From an uncultured Clostridia bacterium (GTDB lineage: Bacteria; Bacillota_A; Clostridia; Peptostreptococcales; Anaerovoracaceae): a DNA stretch of 8,740 bases. Where the stretch lies: contig CAMPCK010000027.1 in assembly GCA_946645735.1 (NCBI GenBank), forward strand, positions 1-8,740, given 5' to 3'. Position 1 is the stretch's first letter; the number at the start of each line of letters is the position of its first letter. Under the pieces are notes generated by a model, which was given only the letters and a program-made list of their open reading frames with translations, was not told where the DNA came from and ran no database searches. The translations under genes were made by a program, and so were the position numbers. Below are positions 6,224 through 8,740 of the stretch, one piece after another.

Positions 6224-7474
6224 TCAGTTTCTTGCTATTAATTCTATGAGTTTCAAGGTCAGTCTCAGGGAGTTTTCAAAGGCATCCATGGGAAGGAATT
6301 CAGCGGAGGAGTGGAAATTAAGGGCTCCCGTGAAGTAGTTCGGTGTGGGTATTCCCTTTGTTGAGATAAAGGATCCGTCCGTGCCTCCCCTCATGGCCTT
6401 GGTCTTAGGCTCGATGCCCAGCTCATCCAAAGCCCTGTAAATATAGTCTATGCACACCTTATTGTCATCCGTAAGAGCGTCATAGATATTTCCGTAAATA
6501 TCCTTCATCTCAATGGATATCTCTGCTTTGGGATGTTTAAGCTTCGTGATCTCGAGGGCTTTCTTCAGATACTCTTTTTTGGCGTTATACTTCCTGAGGT
6601 CATGATCCCTGATATCGATCATAACTTCTGCGTTAAGGCCGTCGGAATAGATGTCCGTTACCCAGAGATACCCTTCCGTATCTTCAGTGTGCTCAGGCAT
6701 CTCTGCTCTGTCCAGAAGATTGATATAGTCCACTGCAACCATGGAAGGATTTACCAGATTGTTCTTTGATGACATTGGATGGGCAGGAACGCCTTTAATC
6801 CTGACCACCGCTTCTCCCGCATTAAAGGTCTGATAAACAACCTCACCTTGTTCACAACAATCGATAGTATATGCGAATTCCACAGGAAACAGGCTGAAAT
6901 CCATTGTTTTGGACCCTCTGAGGCCTGTTTCTTCATCGGGTACGAAGGCGATGTAAATCTCTCCGTGCTCTATGGAAGAATCCTCCTTAAGGACTTCAAG
7001 GGCAACGATCACATTGGACACGGCAGCCTTATTGTCAGCCCCGAGCACTGAGGTCCCGTCGCTTACAATTATATCCTGTCCCACATAGGCCTTGAGTTCC
7101 GGATACTCTTCTTCCTTTATATATATCTGCTTTTCCTCATTCTGGCATATATCTCCTCCGGGATAGTTTCTGATGGTTCTCGGATGGACTTCAGGTGACA
7201 GATGCACGTCAACCGTATCCATATGGCAGCACCATCCCACTTTAGGGACCGGCTTATGGCCCGGGCTCAGCCTTTCGGGAAGATGTCCGTACACAACTCC
7301 TGTATCACTTATGGTTATGTCTTTAAGCCCCAGTTCTTCAAGGTCCTTTGCCAGTTTCTTCGCCATCTCCCACTGCCCTTCTGAAGAAGGGATCGTCTCG
7401 TTGGATCCGTCGCTCTGGCTGGGAATCGATGAATATTCGTAGAATCTCTTTTCTAGTCTTTCTTTGTAATCCAT
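6224..7474 (-). CDS. pepT: Peptidase T (tripeptide aminopeptidase)
   Basis: PepT is a cytoplasmic dizinc M20B peptidase that removes the N-terminal residue from tripeptides. The 416-residue protein is slightly longer than E. coli PepT and aligns with it by motif. Metal and catalytic residues are all present: H84 and D86 in WCCHMDTVDV, D147 in LGADNKAA, E181 and E182 in PDEETGLRG, D205 in YTIDCCEQGE, and H388 in LNFHSSAEF. The RGGTDGS motif (362-368) and TPNYFTG (377-383) are also conserved. The dimerisation (lid) domain, about 212-330, interrupts the catalytic domain in the usual way. Small differences from E. coli are GADNKA for GADDKA and NFHSSAEF for NYHGKHEF; neither removes a ligand. The ATG has AAAGGAGG 6 bases upstream. 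The gene has its own promoter and terminator and no linked transporter. Confidence 0.96.
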   Translation of the reverse strand: MDYKERLEKRFYEYSSIPSQSDGSNETIPSSEGQWEMAKKLAKDLEELGLKDITISDTGVVYGHLPERLSPGHKPVPKVGWCCHMDTVDVHLSPEVHPRTIRNYPGGDICQNEEKQIYIKEEEYPELKAYVGQDIIVSDGTSVLGADNKAAVSNVIVALEVLKEDSSIEHGEIYIAFVPDEETGLRGSKTMDFSLFPVEFAYTIDCCEQGEVVYQTFNAGEAVVRIKGVPAHPMSSKNNLVNPSMVAVDYINLLDRAEMPEHTEDTEGYLWVTDIYSDGLNAEVMIDIRDHDLRKYNAKKEYLKKALEITKLKHPKAEISIEMKDIYGNIYDALTDDNKVCIDYIYRALDELGIEPKTKAMRGGTDGSFISTKGIPTPNYFTGALNFHSSAEFLPMDAFENSLRLTLKLIELIARN

Positions 7475-7502
7475 GGGAGGCCTCCTTTAATAAGCTGACT
7501 AT

Positions 7503-7530
7503 ATTATACTACAAACTCGCAATCTGTAAC
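7503..7530 (-). promoter_or_regulatory. Probable promoter of pepT
   Basis: A perfect TATAAT (7503-7508) is preceded at 16 bases by GTTACA (7525-7530), which matches four of six -35 positions. The transcript would start near 7496, giving a leader of about 20 bases carrying AAAGGAGG (7481-7488). Confidence 0.65.
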
Positions 7531-7542
7531 AGCAGATTCATG

Positions 7543-7568
7543 CAAACAAAAAACGGGCCGCAGCCCGT
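7543..7568 (-). terminator. Intrinsic terminator after the small secreted protein gene
   Basis: ACGGGC (7553-7558) pairs with GCCCGT (7563-7568) around a 4-base loop. It is followed on the minus strand by TTTTTTGTTTG. It lies 17 bases past the stop codon and upstream of the pepT promoter. Confidence 0.9.
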
Positions 7569-7585
7569 CTATTTGTATTTATTAC

Positions 7586-8248
7586 TTATTCCATGGTCTT
7601 CTTCCCTGTGCCTTTTAATTCCATGACAAGAAGCATGGCCATTACAAGAAGAATGCCCCCATAGAGAACTCCTGAACCCATTCCGGGATCCTCGGATGGA
7701 ACTTGAGCCGGAGCCTCCTTAACGGCCAGGGATTCAAGGGCAAACGACATACCCAGATCCGGTGCGTAATCCGCTGCTTTTCCTGATATTCCTTCAGCAA
7801 GATAAACCGTGAGATCAATATAGCCGGAACTCCCCGCCTTGAACTCATCAAGATATGTGTATCCCAGCATGGATTCCTCACCCGGAAGGACGAATTCACC
7901 GCCCTCTTCTCCTGTATTTGCGAAGAGTTTCCTGCCCTCATAATAAAGCTCGTAGGTCATGGCTCCTCCTGACTCAGATGTGCTCTTTCTGAGATTATCT
8001 ATCAGGCTGTCATTAAGCCACCAGGCCATGTCATTCTCAGATCCGTTTTCGAGCTTTATGCTGAAGGTCATGCTGTTGCCCGGTTTGAGGTTTGATACGG
8101 CAGCAGTGATATCTGTATTGCTCTCTATGGTTTCACCGTCATAGATGACACCCATGTCCTCCTGCCACACGAGATCAGCTGCATAGGCCGATCCTGCTCC
8201 GGCACCCAGGACCATTATCAGCATCAGAACAATTATCAGTTTCTTCAT
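7586..8248 (-). CDS. Secreted, C-terminally anchored surface protein of unknown function
   Basis: This 220-residue protein is built like a single-pass extracellular protein. A signal peptide MKKLIIVLMLIMVLGAGAGS ends at a likely AYA|AD cleavage after residue 23. An extracellular domain of about 150 residues, rich in beta-type alternation, follows: NLKPGNSMTFSIKLEN (53-68), MTYELYYEGRKLF (97-109), SGYIDLTVYLAEG (141-153) and LGMSFALES (165-173). A Pro/Glu/Ser spacer (about 177-190) leads to a membrane segment (about 193-209) and a basic tail with KGTGKK. I recall similar domains in uncharacterised Clostridia surface proteins, often linked to LPXTG proteins, but here there is no LPXTG. The start has GGAGGG 7 bases upstream. 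It follows another anchored surface protein in the same orientation but with a terminator between, so the two may be functionally related without being co-transcribed. Confidence 0.82.
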   Translation of the reverse strand: MKKLIIVLMLIMVLGAGAGSAYAADLVWQEDMGVIYDGETIESNTDITAAVSNLKPGNSMTFSIKLENGSENDMAWWLNDSLIDNLRKSTSESGGAMTYELYYEGRKLFANTGEEGGEFVLPGEESMLGYTYLDEFKAGSSGYIDLTVYLAEGISGKAADYAPDLGMSFALESLAVKEAPAQVPSEDPGMGSGVLYGGILLVMAMLLVMELKGTGKKTME

Positions 8249-8424
8249 TTCTTTTCCCTCCGAAAATCCATTCTTTAAATAAATAATATGATTATCGGCG
8301 TCCCGCCATCCGTCAAATATGCGGGATTATTGCGTAGTAGTCATTCTGATAATTAGTCGGCTGAAACATCCGCGGTACTCACACTTTATGGTTGTGGGCC
8401 GTACTCCATAATGTTTTGATCATG
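8249..8424 (-). other. Leader region of the secreted protein gene, with competing hairpins
   Basis: This 176-base gap holds no gene. On the minus strand TCCCGC (8321-8326) can pair with GCGGGA (8301-8306). An alternative small hairpin, GGCG-GGA-CGCC, uses part of the same bases, so the two folds exclude each other. ATTATC further upstream can pair with GATAAT around 8289-8294, enclosing the larger stem. TTGACG (8311-8316) looks like a -35 box, but the best -10-like TATTAT is 22 bases away, so the promoter is uncertain. The ribosome binding site GGAGGG is at 8256-8261. No known riboswitch class was recognised. Confidence 0.35.
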
Positions 8425-8459
8425 CAAAAAACACGGAGCACATTCAGCACTCCGTGTTT
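8425..8459 (-). terminator. Intrinsic terminator after the right-edge surface protein gene
   Basis: AAACACGGAG (8429-8438) pairs with CTCCGTGTTT (8450-8459). On the minus strand two G-U wobbles and a C-G pair can extend the stem, leaving a UGAAU loop. The tail is TTTTTTG. It begins about 21 bases past the stop. Confidence 0.92.
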
Positions 8460-8480
8460 CATGGTTCTGTTTTTTAGTTA

Positions 8481-8740
8481 TTATTCGTCGTTTTTCTTCT
8501 TTCTGAAGATCGCGAAGTAAAGTGCGAGGAGTGCTGCTACAGCTGCAGCTGCACCGCCTGCGATGTAAGGTGCTGCTGAAGGAGTGTTGTCATCGGGTAT
8601 GATGTCGGTTCCGCCTTCACCGTTACCTTCTCCTCCGTTTCCGCCTTCACCGCCGTTTCCGCCGTTATCCGGTGCGAGAGGTGTATCGTCTCCGTCGATA
8701 TCTATGATGTCAGGTGTACCATTTCCTCCTGCGTTTCCGC
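8481..8740 (-). CDS. C-terminal end of a surface protein with Gly-rich linker and membrane anchor
   Basis: Only the last 85 residues are in the window; the start lies beyond the right edge. The visible part begins GNAGGNGTPDIIDIDGDDT, then a Gly/Asn/Glu linker (partial-protein residues 26-43). A short acidic stretch (TDIIPDDNTPS) and a hydrophobic Ala/Leu segment (about 57-78) follow, ending in a basic tail FRKKKNDE. This is the topology of a cell-surface protein held in the membrane by its C-terminus. The DDTPLAP segment resembles a motif often found before the anchor of Clostridia surface proteins. No LPXTG or close variant is present; the residues before the membrane segment are TPSAAPYIAGG. 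The reading frame ends in two tandem TAA codons (8481-8483 and 8478-8480), then a strong terminator. The ectodomain and function are not visible. Confidence 0.85.
   Translation of the reverse strand, partial: GNAGGNGTPDIIDIDGDDTPLAPDNGGNGGEGGNGGEGNGEGGTDIIPDDNTPSAAPYIAGGAAAAVAALLALYFAIFRKKKNDE
8610..8663 (-). repeat. Gly-Gly-Asn/Glu coding repeat in the surface protein linker
   Basis: The minus strand encodes an irregular tandem repeat of GGN and GGE tripeptides, 18 residues in all: two copies of GGNGGE followed by a degenerate GNGEGG. Repeat units differ at third codon positions, so the repeat is kept at the protein level rather than being freshly copied DNA. It likely forms a flexible, acidic, wall-spanning spacer. 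Confidence 0.75.

Noticed and set aside
5710..6249. Plus-strand open frame of 179 codons running over the start and leader of the zinc-ribbon gene
   Set aside because: Most of it is antisense to the zinc ribbon and coiled coil, and it then runs through a promoter and terminator on the other strand. No supporting start signals are seen.
8249..8424. Known riboswitch such as c-di-GMP, SAM or cobalamin class
   Set aside because: The gap was compared by eye with remembered consensus features of these classes and none of the conserved core sequences is present.
8481..8740. LPXTG sortase signal in the right-edge protein
   Set aside because: The residues before the hydrophobic segment are TPSAAPYIAGG, with no LPXTG, NPXTG or similar motif.
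1..8740. Mobile element, phage, CRISPR or defence system
   Set aside because: No transposase, integrase, terminal inverted repeats, direct-repeat arrays or recognisable defence domains were found on either strand. Gene orientation and composition look uniform.

Overview
The window looks like chromosome from a Gram-positive, Clostridia-type Firmicute. The evidence is strong AGGAGG-type ribosome binding sites, sigma-A promoters with extended -10 elements, short intrinsic terminators with T-tracts, a lipoprotein signal, and surface proteins that end in a membrane anchor and a Lys-rich tail. Base composition is balanced to moderately AT-rich, and I cannot name a genus. I see no insertion sequence, integrase, tRNA, rRNA, CRISPR array or phage gene.

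All eight genes run on the minus strand, so reading goes from high to low coordinates. At the right edge (8481-8740) is the C-terminal end of a surface protein with a Gly/Asn/Glu linker, a membrane segment and a KKK tail. Below it is a small secreted protein with a signal peptide and C-terminal anchor (7586-8248), preceded by a leader with competing hairpins. Next come peptidase T (pepT, 6224-7474), a zinc-ribbon/coiled-coil protein with two membrane segments (4719-6050), and a DUF4300-like lipoprotein (3802-4659). Then follow asparaginyl-tRNA synthetase (asnS, 2321-3715), a YtcJ-type amidohydrolase (685-2280), and the N-terminal third of a divergent EF-G-like GTPase (1-532).

Nearly every gene has its own intrinsic terminator. 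Clear sigma-A-type promoters precede the EF-G-like gene, asnS, the zinc-ribbon gene and pepT, so the layout is mostly single-gene units rather than one operon. Two genes break this pattern. The amidohydrolase and the DUF4300-like lipoprotein start within 10-30 bases of the preceding gene's terminator and have no visible promoter of their own, so they may depend on read-through or on promoters hidden in the upstream gene. The DUF4300-like gene has no clear terminator and could run on into asnS.

The genes do not form one pathway. AsnS and the EF-G-like protein belong to translation; pepT and the amidohydrolase are cytoplasmic hydrolases; the zinc-ribbon protein, the lipoprotein and the two anchored proteins are envelope components of unknown role. 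I found no convincing new multi-gene system. The best leads are the two anchored surface proteins without an LPXTG motif, the lipoprotein with a possible Cys-His-Glu site, the EF-G-like GTPase lacking the usual catalytic His, and several odd 5' leader structures.
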